Shown one piece after another: positions 1 through 9,108 of a stretch of DNA of 64,000 nucleotides. The stretch covers positions 124,001 to 188,000 of the forward strand of contig NZ_FNFC01000006.1 in the NCBI RefSeq assembly GCF_900100385.1, read 5' to 3'. This stretch comes from Halovenus aranensis. Lineage in GTDB: Archaea > Halobacteriota > Halobacteria > Halobacteriales > Haloarculaceae. Below the pieces are notes generated by a model. That model made no database searches. It had not been told where the DNA came from and was given only the letters and a program-made list of their open reading frames with translations. Position numbers and translations under genes: made by a program. Every line of letters starts with the position of its first letter. Positions within the stretch are counted from its first letter, which is position 1.

Positions 1-120
1 GGGACTGACACTCCCGAGAGCTCCGACGGCGACGGAGCCGGATTCGGTATTTTCAGTGCACTGACAGGACTCGGCGGTGCGATGTACGCTCTGCGGAGAC
101 GAACCGAGCGAGACGAATAA
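1..120 (+). CDS. C-terminal end of a surface protein with PGF-CTERM-like sorting tail (5' truncated)
   Basis: Frame 1 is open from the left edge to a TAA at 118-120. The visible 39 residues run from a Thr/Ser/Asp/Gly-rich stretch into GFGIFSALTGLGGAMYAL and then RRR. This matches the architecture of archaeosortase (PGF-CTERM) substrates: a low-complexity linker, a short Gly-Phe-Gly motif, one hydrophobic helix and a basic end. The Pro of the canonical PGF is replaced by Ala here, so the signal is PGF-like rather than exact. The protein would be exported, cleaved and lipid-anchored. Its main body lies outside the window and its function is unknown. Confidence 0.6.
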   Translation, partial: GTDTPESSDGDGAGFGIFSALTGLGGAMYALRRRTERDE

Positions 121-129
121 CGCCGCCGT

Positions 130-138
130 AGCTTTTTA
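130..138 (+). promoter_or_regulatory. TATA element of the ridA-like gene
   Basis: The T-rich element gctttttat is centred about 27 nt before the ATG at 162. That is the spacing expected for a leaderless archaeal transcript. It supports 162 as the start. Confidence 0.4.
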
Positions 139-161
139 TCTGGTCGACTGGTGCCTGCTGT

Positions 162-548
162 ATGGACAGACAACGCATCAGTTCAGGAACCGAGTGGGAA
201 CGCGAGGTCGGCTATTCGCGGGCGGTTCGGACCGGTAATACGGTCCACGTCTCAGGAACGACGGCGACCGAAGACGACTCTGTCGTCGGCGAGGGCGACC
301 CGTACCGACAGACGACACGGGCAATCGAGAACATCGCCGATGCACTCGATGAGGCGGGTGCCGACCTCGACGACGTGGTTCGGACCCGTCTCTATGTCGT
401 GGATATCGACGACTGGGACGAAATCGGGCGCGCCCACCGAGAGGCGTTTTCGACTGCCAGGCCCGCGGCAACGATGGTCCAAGTCGAGCGCCTCATCGAC
501 CCGGCGATGCTCGTCGAAATCGAGGCCGAGGCGCGCGTCGAAGACTGA
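162..548 (+). CDS. RidA/YjgF-family enamine/imine deaminase
   Basis: This is a 128-residue protein of the YjgF/YER057c/UK114 family, which hydrolyses reactive 2-aminoacrylate-type enamines/imines formed by PLP enzymes. The family fold is shown by VHVSGTTA near residue 29, a central QTTRAIENI helix, [15 protein letters not shown] around 70-85 and [13 protein letters not shown] near 104-116, followed by a short VEIEAEA strand. The Arg in the VRTRLYV segment fits the usual substrate-carboxylate contact. Length is typical for the family, and the start has a TATA element about 27 nt upstream. The protein should be a cytosolic trimer. Specific substrate is not deducible. Confidence 0.85.
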   Translation: MDRQRISSGTEWEREVGYSRAVRTGNTVHVSGTTATEDDSVVGEGDPYRQTTRAIENIADALDEAGADLDDVVRTRLYVVDIDDWDEIGRAHREAFSTARPAATMVQVERLIDPAMLVEIEAEARVED

Positions 549-598
549 CCGCGACAGAACAGGACGCTTTTTTCATTCCTCGGTCCGGAGTCCGAGCC

Positions 599-1126
599 AT
601 GTCAAACGCCAAGGGCGACCGCCGGGAGCGGGAGCTCGTGAACTTGCTCGACGACGCCGGCTTCGCGGTGATGCGCGCGCCGGCAAGCGGCAGCGCGACG
701 ACCCGAGAGTTACCGGATGTCCTCGCCGGTGACGGGTCGAAGTTCTATGCCATCGAGGCCAAGTCGTCGGCCGGCGACCCCATTTATCTCGACGGTGAGG
801 AGGTGTACGCGCTGGTCTATTTCTCGCGTAACTTCGGTGCTAAACCCCGCATCGGCGTCCGATTCGACCGCGAGGACTGGTATTTCTTTCACCCGGACGA
901 CCTCTACCAGACCGATGGCGGCAACTACCGCGTCAAAAAGGAGAAAGCACTGGCCGAGGGGACCGACTTCGACGAGCTGGCTGGCCACTCGGAGAAACGC
1001 ACCCTGGACGACATCGGCGACGAGGACGAACAAGAGACAGACGAAACGAAAGACGTCCGCCGCGTCCTCGAAGCGGTCGACCGCGGTGACTTGGGTGTCG
1101 AAGACGGTGTCGAGATGCTTCGCTGA
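599..1126 (+). CDS. hjc: Holliday junction resolvase Hjc
   Basis: The protein has 175 residues. The first ~120 match archaeal Hjc, the homodimeric PD-(D/E)XK nuclease that cuts four-way DNA junctions. Visible motifs are [18 protein letters not shown] near residues 5-22, the [16 protein letters not shown] stretch carrying the catalytic Asp, and FYAIEAKSS with the E-x-K pair near 50-56. The [27 protein letters not shown] segment that follows is also typical. An acidic C-terminal extension (from about 125) is longer than in crenarchaeal Hjc and is common in haloarchaea. A T-tract lies about 28 nt before the ATG. The neighbouring primase and PCNA genes fit a replication/repair neighbourhood. Confidence 0.92.
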   Translation: MSNAKGDRRERELVNLLDDAGFAVMRAPASGSATTRELPDVLAGDGSKFYAIEAKSSAGDPIYLDGEEVYALVYFSRNFGAKPRIGVRFDREDWYFFHPDDLYQTDGGNYRVKKEKALAEGTDFDELAGHSEKRTLDDIGDEDEQETDETKDVRRVLEAVDRGDLGVEDGVEMLR

Positions 1127-1176
1127 CCCGCCGGATTTCGCCGGACGTTTTTAGCTCTGGCTCGAACGGCAGAACG

Positions 1177-1752
1177 ATGAGCGAGCAGTCAGAGTCCGGC
1201 CTCGACAAGTTGCCTGTCGTCGATAGCTCTGTCCATGGCGTCACAGCCTACGCAGGCGGGTATCTGGCGACGCTGCTGTTGTTCCTCGTCTTCGAGGGCG
1301 AGCGATTCATCGGCGATGTCGTCGAAGGCGCGGGCTGGCTATTCTACAACGCACAGTTTGTCCCGGTCGAACAGCGCGCGTCGCTGGCCGGTCCGGTCGT
1401 CGAAGACCTCGCCTCGATAAACTATCTCACCGGGCAGGGGCTCGATGCGGCGGCTACCTCCTCGGTCGTCGTCCCGGCCGTCGTTTATCACGCGATTCCG
1501 GTCGTCGCGTACGTCGTTGCCGGGGCCGCGCTGGTGCAGTCTGCCGGTGTACAGACGCCGAGAACAGGCGCCAAACTCGGCGCGTCGATGGTGCTCGGGA
1601 CAATCATTCTTGCCGTCGGCGGGACGTTCATCTTCGAGGCGGCGGGCCAGATTGGCCCGAACAGACTCTACGGCGTCCTGCTGGTCGGAGTTGCCTACCC
1701 GGGAATCTGTGGCGCTATCGGTGGCGTCCTGGGCGTCACGGTCGATGCGTAA
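1177..1752 (+). CDS. Four-helix membrane protein, function unknown
   Basis: This 191-residue protein has about four hydrophobic segments: near residues 25-40 (YLATLLLFLVF), 95-120 (SVVVPAVVYHAIPVVAYVVAGAAL), 130-150 (LGASMVLGTIILAVGGTFIF) and 165-188 (YGVLLVGVAYPGICGAIGGVLGV). The N-terminus is polar. No catalytic motif or transporter signature was recognised. It lies 50 bp after hjc and just before another membrane protein on the same strand. Codon use looks native. It is probably a lineage-specific haloarchaeal membrane protein. Confidence 0.7.
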   Translation: MSEQSESGLDKLPVVDSSVHGVTAYAGGYLATLLLFLVFEGERFIGDVVEGAGWLFYNAQFVPVEQRASLAGPVVEDLASINYLTGQGLDAAATSSVVVPAVVYHAIPVVAYVVAGAALVQSAGVQTPRTGAKLGASMVLGTIILAVGGTFIFEAAGQIGPNRLYGVLLVGVAYPGICGAIGGVLGVTVDA

Positions 1753-1800
1753 GGCGAGCGCTTCGAAGCCCTTTTGACCGTTCCTGTGAAATCCGCGAGC

Positions 1801-2325
1801 ATGGACCTCGACCGGAAGACGGTCGTGCAGATTGTCGTTTCAGTCGTCGCTGTGGCGCTGTTCATCACCGGACTGGTGGTGGTGACAGGCGCCTACGGCG
1901 AGACTGAGACAGTCGGCCCCGACGACGAAGAGGGACAGCTCGATGGGCAGCTCTCCGGTGACTTCGACGGCCAGTTCGAGGTAGCTGACGACGGCACCGC
2001 GAGCGGCGGCTTCAGCGGAACATACGACAACAGTATCGAGGCCCCGATTGACGGCCAGGTGAACGGCACCGTCGAGGACGGCGTCTTTACCGGCACCCTC
2101 GACGGCTCGATGAGCGGTGCAATCGACGGCAACGTCACCGGCGAGATGAACGGTACGGTTGACGACGGTTCTTTCGATGGCACGCTCGTCGGAACTGCCG
2201 AGGGCGAAACCCGGACGACACTATCCGGTAACGGTGGCCTTGCCCTCATTACGCTCATCGTTGGGTACATTATCTTTCTCCCGGTGATGGGATACGCTAT
2301 CGAGCGCCACGACTTCGAGGAGTAA
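1801..2325 (+). CDS. Membrane-anchored protein with glycine-rich repeat domain
   Basis: The 174-residue product has a hydrophobic helix near residues 8-31 and another near 143-165, with a long polar region between. The middle (about 40-135) consists of irregular short repeats of the type DGx(V/F)xGx(L/M)DGS, for example LDGQLSGDFDGQF and MSGAIDGNVTGEMNGTV. It is rich in Gly, Asp, Thr and Asn, as in small solenoids or beta-rich surface domains. Several N-x-T/S sequons suggest glycosylation if the loop is outside the cell. The ATG at 1801 is preferred over an upstream TTG at 1774 because it leads directly into the first membrane helix. Function unknown. Confidence 0.7.
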   Translation: MDLDRKTVVQIVVSVVAVALFITGLVVVTGAYGETETVGPDDEEGQLDGQLSGDFDGQFEVADDGTASGGFSGTYDNSIEAPIDGQVNGTVEDGVFTGTLDGSMSGAIDGNVTGEMNGTVDDGSFDGTLVGTAEGETRTTLSGNGGLALITLIVGYIIFLPVMGYAIERHDFEE

Positions 2326-2330
2326 CTGCT

Positions 2331-3398
2331 CTAGGACTCTCCTGCCTGTGCTTCGCGCCAGTCGACGAGTTCGTCTTCGTCGGCATCGTCGAGTTTTGCC
2401 TCGTAGTAGGCCATCGGATGGGCAATCGTCTCACAGAGGTCGTCCATGTTGACACAGTCGCCGTACGACTGCATGGTCGCACACGACGGCGTCGAGTACT
2501 CTGTCGGACTCGTGTCGCCACGGATGTGGTCGACCTGATACCGCGTTGCCTCCTCGCCAAAGCCTGGGTTGACCTGGAATAGGTCGACGATTTCGTCGGT
2601 CGTCATCCCGATACTGGTGAGAAACGAGGCGATAGCGAACCGCGAGTGGTGTTCGAGATGTTCGCCCTTCTGGACATCGTCGAGGAGTGCACGCATACAC
2701 GGTGGAAACAGCTCTGGCACCACCGTATCGATGTCCCGCATCAGGTCGAGGTCTGCGAGCGCCTCGTTGACTCGTCTGACCGCACCGTCGAGTTCGGCGG
2801 CAATTTCGTCGGGAACTGCCAGTGGCAGCCCGGCGTCGATTCGCTGTTTCACTGCCTGTCGAATCAACACGAGCAACTCGGTGGATTCGAGTGTTACCTC
2901 GCCGTCTGACAGCTTCCTGTTGACGAGACGCCACTCGTCACCGCGCTTGTCTGCGGCGAGGTCGAGATAGGTCCCCACGTCGACGGCGTACCCCGCCGGC
3001 GTCTCCCGGACGGCCCCTTCGATATCGAACTCGCTGAGAAGCGTCTCGACTGTGAGTTGCTCGCGCTGCGTGCTCTTTAGCTCGACAGACTGTGTGCGGT
3101 CGTACTCCAGTCGCTCCTGTGCGGTCCTGGCTTCCGCGTTCGCGTATTTTCGTGTCAACGCGTGTTCGTCGACGAGCGAGACGATGACCCTTGCGACCGG
3201 ATACGAGAGTAACTCGACGCGGTCTCGACGGTGGGGTTCGCCCACGACACCCTCATCCAGGGCCGTCTCGATGCGTTCGATTGCCCGCTCGACGACTGTC
3301 TCGTCTGTCTGGACAATCTCGACGATAGCCACGTCCATCGCCTCGACTGCTTCCCGCGCTGATTGCAAAAACGGATAGCGCGCGTGAAGCTGTTTCAT
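2331..3398 (-). CDS. priL: DNA primase large subunit PriL
   Basis: The protein has 355 residues, the length of haloarchaeal PriL, the regulatory [4Fe-4S] subunit of the archaeal primase. The C-terminal third holds the cluster ligands: Cys in FPPCMRALLDDV, then three in STPSCATMQSYGDCVNMDDLC, together with conserved HSRFAIASFLTSIGM and VDHIRG. The N-terminus starts MKQLHARYPFLQSAREAVE, also family-typical. PriL should bind the catalytic PriS and the template. priS is not in this window. The next gene on the minus strand begins 40 bp upstream. Confidence 0.93.
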   Translation of the reverse strand: MKQLHARYPFLQSAREAVEAMDVAIVEIVQTDETVVERAIERIETALDEGVVGEPHRRDRVELLSYPVARVIVSLVDEHALTRKYANAEARTAQERLEYDRTQSVELKSTQREQLTVETLLSEFDIEGAVRETPAGYAVDVGTYLDLAADKRGDEWRLVNRKLSDGEVTLESTELLVLIRQAVKQRIDAGLPLAVPDEIAAELDGAVRRVNEALADLDLMRDIDTVVPELFPPCMRALLDDVQKGEHLEHHSRFAIASFLTSIGMTTDEIVDLFQVNPGFGEEATRYQVDHIRGDTSPTEYSTPSCATMQSYGDCVNMDDLCETIAHPMAYYEAKLDDADEDELVDWREAQAGES

Positions 3399-3437
3399 CG
3401 TCTCCCACTTGCGACCGCCGGTGGAAAAAGTCGACGG

Positions 3438-4007
3438 TCACCGGTCTTCGATTTCCTCGATGAGCTGGTCGGCGGTCCCGCCATCGTTGACGAGACTGTC
3501 GTACTGCTCGTCGGTCACTCTGACAGTCTTGGTCTCTCCTTGTCGGACCACTTCGAGTTTGACCGTCCCCTGCGGATTGTTCCGGAGCCGGAATGTCGCG
3601 ATGGCTCTGAACACGAACCATAGCGCGACCGCACACCCGACGCCGTAAAGCATTGCTGTCTCGAACGCGAGTGGCTCCGCGGTCCGTGTCCAGCGCTCGG
3701 GATACGCGTATCTAAAAAGGAATACGCCGAGACTCGCCGTCACGGTCCCGAGGACGACACCGAGACGCGTCCGGCGACTGGCCGGAAGAACGACGACAAC
3801 GCCGAGCAAGAGGGCAGGGATACCGAGGCCTGCGACGGTGCCGGCAAACCGTTTGGCGTCGATGCCGTCGCCGTTGAACCAGACCACCCCCATCGCGACG
3901 AGAAGCGCGAGGATACCGGTTCCGACGAGCGCGACTCCAACCGCTGTCCGTCGTGGGTCGCGCGCGCCGGACTGCGTGCGGCTGTAGGCCTCGTCGAGGC
4001 TCGTCAT
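3438..4007 (-). CDS. Haloarchaeal membrane protein, function unknown
   Basis: From the ATG at 4007 the product has 189 residues (an upstream in-frame ATG at 4034 is less likely). It has about four to five hydrophobic segments: TAVGVALVGTGILALLVAMGVVWF, FAGTVAGLGIPALLLGVVVVLPA, LGVVLGTVTASLGVFLF and ETAMLYGVGCAVALWFVFRAIA. A cytosolic tail of about 50 residues follows, beginning TFRLRNNPQGTVKLEV and ending in a charged helix. No enzymatic motif is seen. It sits immediately upstream of priL on the same strand. Confidence 0.7.
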   Translation of the reverse strand: MTSLDEAYSRTQSGARDPRRTAVGVALVGTGILALLVAMGVVWFNGDGIDAKRFAGTVAGLGIPALLLGVVVVLPASRRTRLGVVLGTVTASLGVFLFRYAYPERWTRTAEPLAFETAMLYGVGCAVALWFVFRAIATFRLRNNPQGTVKLEVVRQGETKTVRVTDEQYDSLVNDGGTADQLIEEIEDR

Positions 4008-4065
4008 AGCGACAGCTACGATATCCTGCCACAAAACGATACGTCAGACAGGCGCAAGACAGCAG

Positions 4066-5325
4066 TCAGGGGAACAGACCGCGGTGCTCGTGGGCCGTCG
4101 CCTGGCTGTCGAGCGCGATAGTGTAGGCCGCGGTCCGCAGGTCGGGCGTCTCGTACTCGTCGTAGGCTTCCATCATGTTCTCGAAGGCCTCGGTCATACG
4201 GCGTTCCAGGTCGGCGTTGACCTCCTCGAGCGTCCAGCGGTACTCCTGGGTGTTCTGGACCCATTCGAGATACGAGACGATGACACCGCCGGAGTTCGCG
4301 AGGATGTCCGGCACCGTCGGGATGTCACGCTCGGCGAGTACGTCGTCGGCCTCTGGAGTCGTTGGCCCGTTGGCGGCCTCGACGATGATGTCGGCCCGGA
4401 CTTCCTCGGCAACATCGGACGTGATGACGTGACTGACCGCTGCGGGAATCAGCACATCGACATCGAGACGGAGCAGTTCGTCGTTCGTAATCGGGTCCAC
4501 GTCGCCGTCGTAATCGGCTATCTGGCCGCCGGACTCGATGAGTTCCGCGACCTCGCGCGTGTCGATACCCTTGGGATTGTAGATGCCGCCGGTCACGTCG
4601 CTGGTGGCGACGACGTTCGCGCCGCGCTCGGCCAGCAGTCGACCCGCCCAGGAGCCGACGTTGCCGAATCCCTGGATGGCGACCGTCGCGTCCTCGGCGG
4701 AGCGACCGTAGTATTCGAGAATCTGCTCGGTCGTATTCGCGACGCCCCGACCGGTTGCCTCGACACGTCCGGGGGTGCCACCGAGGTCGATTGGTTTACC
4801 AGTGACCGATTCTGGGATAGTGTGGCCCTCGTAAACAGAGTAGGTGTCCATCATCCACGCCATCTCGCGCGGGCCGGTGTTCATATCCGGTGCAGGGATA
4901 TCGACTTTCGGGCCAATCATCCGACGGATTCCCTCTGTGTATCGCCGTGTGACGCGTTTCATCTCGTCCCGGCTGAGGTCCTTGGGGTTACAGACGACGC
5001 CACCCTTGGCACCACCATACGGCAACTGGACGAGCGCGGTCTTCGAGGACATCAACCCCGCGAGCGCGATAACTTCGTCCATCGAGACACTCGGGTGGTA
5101 CCGGACACCGCCTTTGTAGGGGCCGCGCGCGCCGCTAAACTGGCATCGGTATCCCTTGAAAATCTCTTCTTCGCCGTTGTCCCGCAGAACCGGCAGCGAC
5201 ACTTCGAGCGTTCGTTCTGGGTGTTTCAGTCGTTTAAAGACGTTCTCGGTGACATTGGCGTACTCCTGTGCACGCTTCATCTGCGTGCGCATATTTTCGA
5301 GAGTACTCGGACCTTCGTCTGACAT
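4066..5325 (-). CDS. gdhB: Glutamate dehydrogenase (Glu/Leu/Phe/Val family)
   Basis: This 419-residue enzyme catalyses reversible oxidative deamination of glutamate to 2-oxoglutarate and ammonium. Family signatures are GARGPYKGGVRYHP, LPYGGAKGGVVCNP with the catalytic Lys, PAPDMNTGPREMAWMMDTY, the Rossmann motif IQGFGNVGSWAGRLLAERGA, and IIVEAANGPTTPEADDVL. The ATG at 5325 (MSDEGPSTLENMR) is chosen over a start 69 nt upstream because it gives the usual length. Haloarchaea often have several paralogues, so the B designation is tentative. Together with the ammonium channel and glutamate synthase at 32.6-39.1 kb it gives this genome two ammonium-assimilation routes. Confidence 0.93.
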   Translation of the reverse strand: MSDEGPSTLENMRTQMKRAQEYANVTENVFKRLKHPERTLEVSLPVLRDNGEEEIFKGYRCQFSGARGPYKGGVRYHPSVSMDEVIALAGLMSSKTALVQLPYGGAKGGVVCNPKDLSRDEMKRVTRRYTEGIRRMIGPKVDIPAPDMNTGPREMAWMMDTYSVYEGHTIPESVTGKPIDLGGTPGRVEATGRGVANTTEQILEYYGRSAEDATVAIQGFGNVGSWAGRLLAERGANVVATSDVTGGIYNPKGIDTREVAELIESGGQIADYDGDVDPITNDELLRLDVDVLIPAAVSHVITSDVAEEVRADIIVEAANGPTTPEADDVLAERDIPTVPDILANSGGVIVSYLEWVQNTQEYRWTLEEVNADLERRMTEAFENMMEAYDEYETPDLRTAAYTIALDSQATAHEHRGLFP

Positions 5326-5480
5326 GTGCCTCCAAGGTCTGTTCTCGGGGGTCTTATATGCGTGCCCTTTGACTCTGTAATGTGATATAGTCACATACTA
5401 CCTGTTATCGACAGCGCTGGAAAAAACACGGAGACAGCAGCAGTCTGCGGACGTTCGTTGGGAGAGAGGCGACGCGGCCG

Positions 5481-6227
5481 CTAGTTGCTTTGGATACGGG
5501 GCGCGAGCATGTAGGTCACCGCGCCTTCACCCTCTGCGATATCGAAGTGGAGTTTGACGGGGAACTCTTCGCCGAGTTCCATCGTGACCTCTGTATCCTT
5601 CGGGATGGCCTTGTTCATGTTTTTGAGATATTCGAGCGAGAACAGCGAGGAGGCGGGACCACTCACGAGGTCGATGAGGTCGTCGTTGTCGAGTTCGAGG
5701 TGTACGTCGTCGGTGTCGCCCTCTGCGGCGACATAGAAGACATCTTCGGCGTCGTCGAGACCCAGCTCGATGTGGTCGCTGACCATGTCGGCCGCCTTGA
5801 CGGCTCGGTCGATATCTCTGCCTTCGATGACGATGTTCGCCGGTAGGTCGAGGTCCTCGGGTAGGTCGGGTTCTTCACGGATTGATTCCGGGTCGAGCAG
5901 TCCGAGCGTATACTCTAGGCCGTCGATAGAGATATGGAGTTTGCGGGTCTCCTCGTCGAGCTCCAGGTGGACGAGCTGGTCACCGCTTGCCATCCCAGCG
6001 ATATCCTGAAGGCGAACTAGATCGACGCCGATGAGTCCCTCGTCGACGTCGAAGGACTCGAAGGCCTCGGCATCCAGCGAGAGGTCGACCATCCCCACGT
6101 TCGCGGGGTCGACCGCACGGATTTCGAGTCCCGCGTCGTCGAAGTGAATCTTGCACTCGTCGACGAGTACTCCCACGGAGTCGAGCGTCGCCTGTAACGT
6201 ATCTGCACGCACGATGGCGTTGAACAT
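5481..6227 (-). CDS. pcn: DNA polymerase sliding clamp PCNA
   Basis: The 248-residue product is archaeal PCNA, the homotrimeric ring that tethers polymerase, ligase and FEN1 to DNA. Diagnostic segments are [46 protein letters not shown], the domain repeat around the interdomain loop, and a C-terminal [10 protein letters not shown]. The ATG at 6227 is preferred over one at 6254. It begins at the conserved MF(K/N)AIV terminus, and a T-rich TATA-like element at 6254-6260 (minus strand) would direct transcription to about 6230. The upstream ATG would sit inside that element. An alternative 257-residue form cannot be excluded. Confidence 0.95.
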   Translation of the reverse strand: MFNAIVRADTLQATLDSVGVLVDECKIHFDDAGLEIRAVDPANVGMVDLSLDAEAFESFDVDEGLIGVDLVRLQDIAGMASGDQLVHLELDEETRKLHISIDGLEYTLGLLDPESIREEPDLPEDLDLPANIVIEGRDIDRAVKAADMVSDHIELGLDDAEDVFYVAAEGDTDDVHLELDNDDLIDLVSGPASSLFSLEYLKNMNKAIPKDTEVTMELGEEFPVKLHFDIAEGEGAVTYMLAPRIQSN

Positions 6228-6253
6228 CTTGGGCTGGACTACGTCGGCATCCA

Positions 6254-6261
6254 TTAAAAAG
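6254..6261 (-). promoter_or_regulatory. TATA-like element of pcn
   Basis: On the minus strand the sequence reads cttttTAA-like about 27-30 nt before the ATG at 6227. This supports a leaderless pcn transcript and the shorter start. Confidence 0.35.
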
Positions 6262-6328
6262 ACACTCCATTGCAGTTGCCGACGCCCTCGGGGATACGAC
6301 AAAGTACCTCGCCTCAATACCCTTTGCC

Positions 6329-7135
6329 ATGGAACGAGTCACACACGACGGGAGAGAGACTGCATATCGACTGACGCGACCCGACGGGTCCGGGCCGACC
6401 GCGCTCTACGTTCACGGCAGTGGCGCTACTCATCGCCTCTGGGCACGCCAGTACGCCCCCGATGGCCCGACTCATCCCGCCGTTGCACTCGACCTGAGCG
6501 GCCACGGCGAGTCCGAGGATATCGACACAGAGCCCGGCCCGGAGACGCTGGCCGCATATGCGGCCGATGTCGTCGCAGTCGCGCGCGCGACTGAGGCGGA
6601 CATTCTCGTCGGGAACTCTCTCGGCGGGGCGGTGGTTTTTCGGGTGCTTTTGGAGAGTTCGTTCGACCCCGAGGCGGTCGTCTTCGCCGGCTCGGGGGCC
6701 AAACTCGCTGTCGCAGAGGAGCTACGGACGGCCCTGGCCGAGAATTTCGAGGGTGCCGTCGACACGCTCCATCGTCCGTCGATGCTGTTTGCCGGCTCGG
6801 ATTCGGCTCCCCTCGCCAAATCGAGAGACACGATGCAGGATGTCGGTAAACACGTTACGCGGCGGGACTTTCTGACGTGTCACTCCTTCGATGTGCGCGA
6901 CCGACTCACCGAAATCCACGTTCCGGCACTCGCCGTCGTCGGCGACGGGGACGGACTCACACCGCCGGCGTACCACGAGTACTTGGCGAAGAATATGCCC
7001 GACTGCGACCAGCGCACTATCGAGGGTGCGGGACACCTCGCGATGCTCGAACGACCCAGCGGGTTCAACGACGTGCTCGGGGCATTCTTCACGGGAGATG
7101 ACAAAGAGCCACAAGAATCGGATAGTTATAATTAG
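6329..7135 (+). CDS. Alpha/beta-hydrolase fold protein
   Basis: The protein has 268 residues. The nucleophile elbow VGNSLGGAV places Ser at residue 97; [14 protein letters not shown] near residues 25-40 is the oxyanion-hole HG loop. The acid sits in [11 protein letters not shown] and the catalytic His in [11 protein letters not shown]. This is the catalytic triad of the Abhydrolase_1/6 superfamily, which includes esterases, C-C hydrolases and haloperoxidase-like enzymes. Substrate cannot be assigned from sequence. The gene is divergent from pcn with a short shared upstream region. Confidence 0.85.
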   Translation: MERVTHDGRETAYRLTRPDGSGPTALYVHGSGATHRLWARQYAPDGPTHPAVALDLSGHGESEDIDTEPGPETLAAYAADVVAVARATEADILVGNSLGGAVVFRVLLESSFDPEAVVFAGSGAKLAVAEELRTALAENFEGAVDTLHRPSMLFAGSDSAPLAKSRDTMQDVGKHVTRRDFLTCHSFDVRDRLTEIHVPALAVVGDGDGLTPPAYHEYLAKNMPDCDQRTIEGAGHLAMLERPSGFNDVLGAFFTGDDKEPQESDSYN

Positions 7136-7156
7136 CTGTATCATCAAAGACGTACT

Positions 7157-7714
7157 GTGACGGAGAGGACGGACCGCCCTCGGATACTGATAGCCGACGA
7201 CGAGGAACGGGTGGCCAAGACCTATGAGCTCAGGCTCAGCCGCGAGTACGACACCGCCGTCGTACTCAGCGGCGAGGAGGCACTACAGGAGATTGACGAC
7301 TCGTTCAACGTCGTTTTGCTCGACCGTCGGATGCCTGACCTGTCGGGGGACAGAGTGCTCGAAGAGATACGGCGGCGCGGTATCGACTGTCGCGTCGTCA
7401 TGGTAACGGCCGTCGACCCGGACTTCGATATTACCGAGATGGACGTCGACGACTACGTCGTCAAGCCCGTCAACAAAGACGAACTCCACGAGGTCGTCGA
7501 GCGCGCGATGACGATTTCGGAGTACAACGCCCAGGTACAGGAACTCAGCGCCCTCAAACTCAAACGGAACGTCCTAGAAGTCGAGATGGCCCGTACCGAA
7601 CTCGAAGACTCGCCGGAGTACCAGACACTCACAGAGCAAATTGACGAATTAGAGTCGAACATCGACGAGTTCGAAGAAACCCTCGACCTCGACCAGGTCG
7701 ACCTCCACCTTTGA
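7157..7714 (+). CDS. HalX-type response regulator
   Basis: This 185-residue protein starts at a GTG 21 bp after the hydrolase. The N-terminal receiver domain has acidic residues in ILIADDEERV, phospho-acceptor Asp56 in NVVLLDRRMPDLSG, a Thr in VVMVTAVD and Lys in DDYVVKPVNKDE. Residues after about 125 form the HalX domain, a coiled-coil helical module found in haloarchaea (EVEMARTELEDSPEYQTLTEQ). There is no DNA-binding domain, so output may be through protein contacts. No histidine kinase gene is adjacent, so the partner is unknown. Confidence 0.88.
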   Translation: MTERTDRPRILIADDEERVAKTYELRLSREYDTAVVLSGEEALQEIDDSFNVVLLDRRMPDLSGDRVLEEIRRRGIDCRVVMVTAVDPDFDITEMDVDDYVVKPVNKDELHEVVERAMTISEYNAQVQELSALKLKRNVLEVEMARTELEDSPEYQTLTEQIDELESNIDEFEETLDLDQVDLHL

Positions 7715-7905
7715 CCCACTCCCGTCTGTCGATACTCTCTGATTACCGGTCGTTTTCAAGCACTGGAATCGGAGCGAATACTTAATACGTCCCGGTATTG
7801 TATAGAACCTATAAGCGCAACGAGATGGGTCTGCTGTCTGTAATAGACACACCGCTTTCTGTCAGGGAACAGGCAGTGCCCGACCGTTGTGCACAGAACT
7901 AAACC

Positions 7906-8469
7906 ATGCAACTGAAGCAACTCTTCAACGAAGACGACGCAGTAAGTCCGGTCATCGGCGTGATTCTGATGGTCGCCATTACGGTCATTCTGGCGGCTGT
8001 CATCGCGACGTTCGTGCTGGGCTTGGGAGAACAGGTCAGCGACACAGCACCGCAGGCGAGCTTTAATTTCGATTATAACGAGACGCAGCCTGAGGCAGGT
8101 GCACAAGACTCATTCAACGTATTTGTTAAAGATACTGGGGGCACTCCCAGCAACCCAGCTGGTAATGTAAGTAAATCCTCAGTAGAGGGCACACTGAACA
8201 TACAACACTCGAATGGCCCCAACATTGATTTAGAACTACTGGGGGCTACTGGTAGCAGTGCACAACTCCTAGACGGCAGTGGTAATGAAGTCGGTAATTT
8301 ACCAGATTACAGCGGCTTCGACAACTCCACGCTCAGCGGTGATACGATAAGCGCCGGCCAGAGTGTCGACATCTTCATCGCGGACGATGACACTATCACG
8401 CTCGTCTGGACGAGCGACGACGGCAGTACCTCTGCAACACTCCAGACGTTCGAAGGCCCGGACGCGTAG
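7906..8469 (+). CDS. Archaeal type IV pilin-like protein
   Basis: This 187-residue product begins with a short basic/acidic leader and then [32 protein letters not shown], written here in two parts ([17 protein letters not shown] and [15 protein letters not shown]). That is the class III signal and hydrophobic core of haloarchaeal pilins and archaellins, normally cut by the prepilin peptidase PibD. The rest is a polar Ser/Thr/Asn/Gly-rich beta domain ending [21 protein letters not shown] for residues ~65-130 (8100-8300) is visibly less GC-rich than the ends, as often seen in variable pilin regions. No other pilus gene is near, so it is an orphan pilin. Confidence 0.88.
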   Translation: MQLKQLFNEDDAVSPVIGVILMVAITVILAAVIATFVLGLGEQVSDTAPQASFNFDYNETQPEAGAQDSFNVFVKDTGGTPSNPAGNVSKSSVEGTLNIQHSNGPNIDLELLGATGSSAQLLDGSGNEVGNLPDYSGFDNSTLSGDTISAGQSVDIFIADDDTITLVWTSDDGSTSATLQTFEGPDA

Positions 8470-8580
8470 ATAGCTGACCTAATTCTTCTCTCTCACTCAT
8501 TCTGCCAGTGACGACGCTCGCGTGAGCGCATCACGCACGTGCGCGGAACATCTATACTTTCGGCTGTCGAACGTACGTCT

Positions 8581-8889
8581 ATGACAGAGACAGCTACTCA
8601 CGTCGTACTCTCGTATCCCGCCGACCTCTCGGACTGGGGCCGAGACATCGTCGAGGATACGCCGTTCAAGACCTACCTCCCGAAAGCACACGACACTGCA
8701 GAGGCAGGCGAGACGTGGGAGGAGTTCGTCGGCGTCGGCTGTTGTGGCAGTGCGCTCGACGTACCAATCCGCGTCGAGTCGGTGGCGGGCGGGTCCCGGC
8801 TTACCGAGGAGACGCGCATCGAGTTCACCGTGCGAGAGGCGTGTGACCTCGACGGCGGCTGGGCCGTCCAGAGCGCCGGGACTCCGTAG
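8581..8889 (+). CDS. Small conserved-looking protein with GCCGS motif, function unknown
   Basis: The ATG at 8581 gives 102 residues, mostly predicted alpha/beta. It has two adjacent cysteines in VGVGCCGSALDVP near residue 58 and a third Cys in VREACDLDGGW. No membrane segment or export signal is seen. The Cys pair could bind metal or be redox active, but nothing in the context tests this. It converges with the next gene, with their stops almost touching at 8889/8890. Confidence 0.6.
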   Translation: MTETATHVVLSYPADLSDWGRDIVEDTPFKTYLPKAHDTAEAGETWEEFVGVGCCGSALDVPIRVESVAGGSRLTEETRIEFTVREACDLDGGWAVQSAGTP

Positions 8890-9108
8890 TCACTCCCGGT
8901 GCTGGGATTCGAGTTCCTCCGCTCGCTCCTCCAGGTCTGTCAGTTCCTGCTCGGCTCTGGCCGTGTCCATCCCGTGTGCCTGCATGACCGAAGCGTCCAT
9001 CTCTGAGGGAACAAATTGGCTTTCCTCGTCTGCCGTCTCTGACCCGCCGTCTTGTTCGGCGTCGCCGAGGAGACGCGATAGCCAGCGGAGCAGCCTCATC
9101 GTCCGCAT
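8890..9108 (-). CDS. Small charged coiled-coil protein
   Basis: From the ATG at 9108 the product has 72 residues. It starts with a basic amphipathic segment (MRTMRLLRWLSRLLGD), continues through an acidic linker, and ends in a predicted coiled coil (TARAEQELTDLEERAEELESQ). An upstream in-frame ATG at 9213 would add 35 unconvincing residues. The N-terminal amphipathic helix suggests membrane-surface binding, which is inference only. Confidence 0.5.
   Translation of the reverse strand: MRTMRLLRWLSRLLGDAEQDGGSETADEESQFVPSEMDASVMQAHGMDTARAEQELTDLEERAEELESQHRE

Noticed and set aside
4084-5322. Long plus-strand frame (412 codons) opposite glutamate dehydrogenase
   Set aside because: Antisense shadow caused by codon bias; the dehydrogenase motifs on the other strand are unambiguous.
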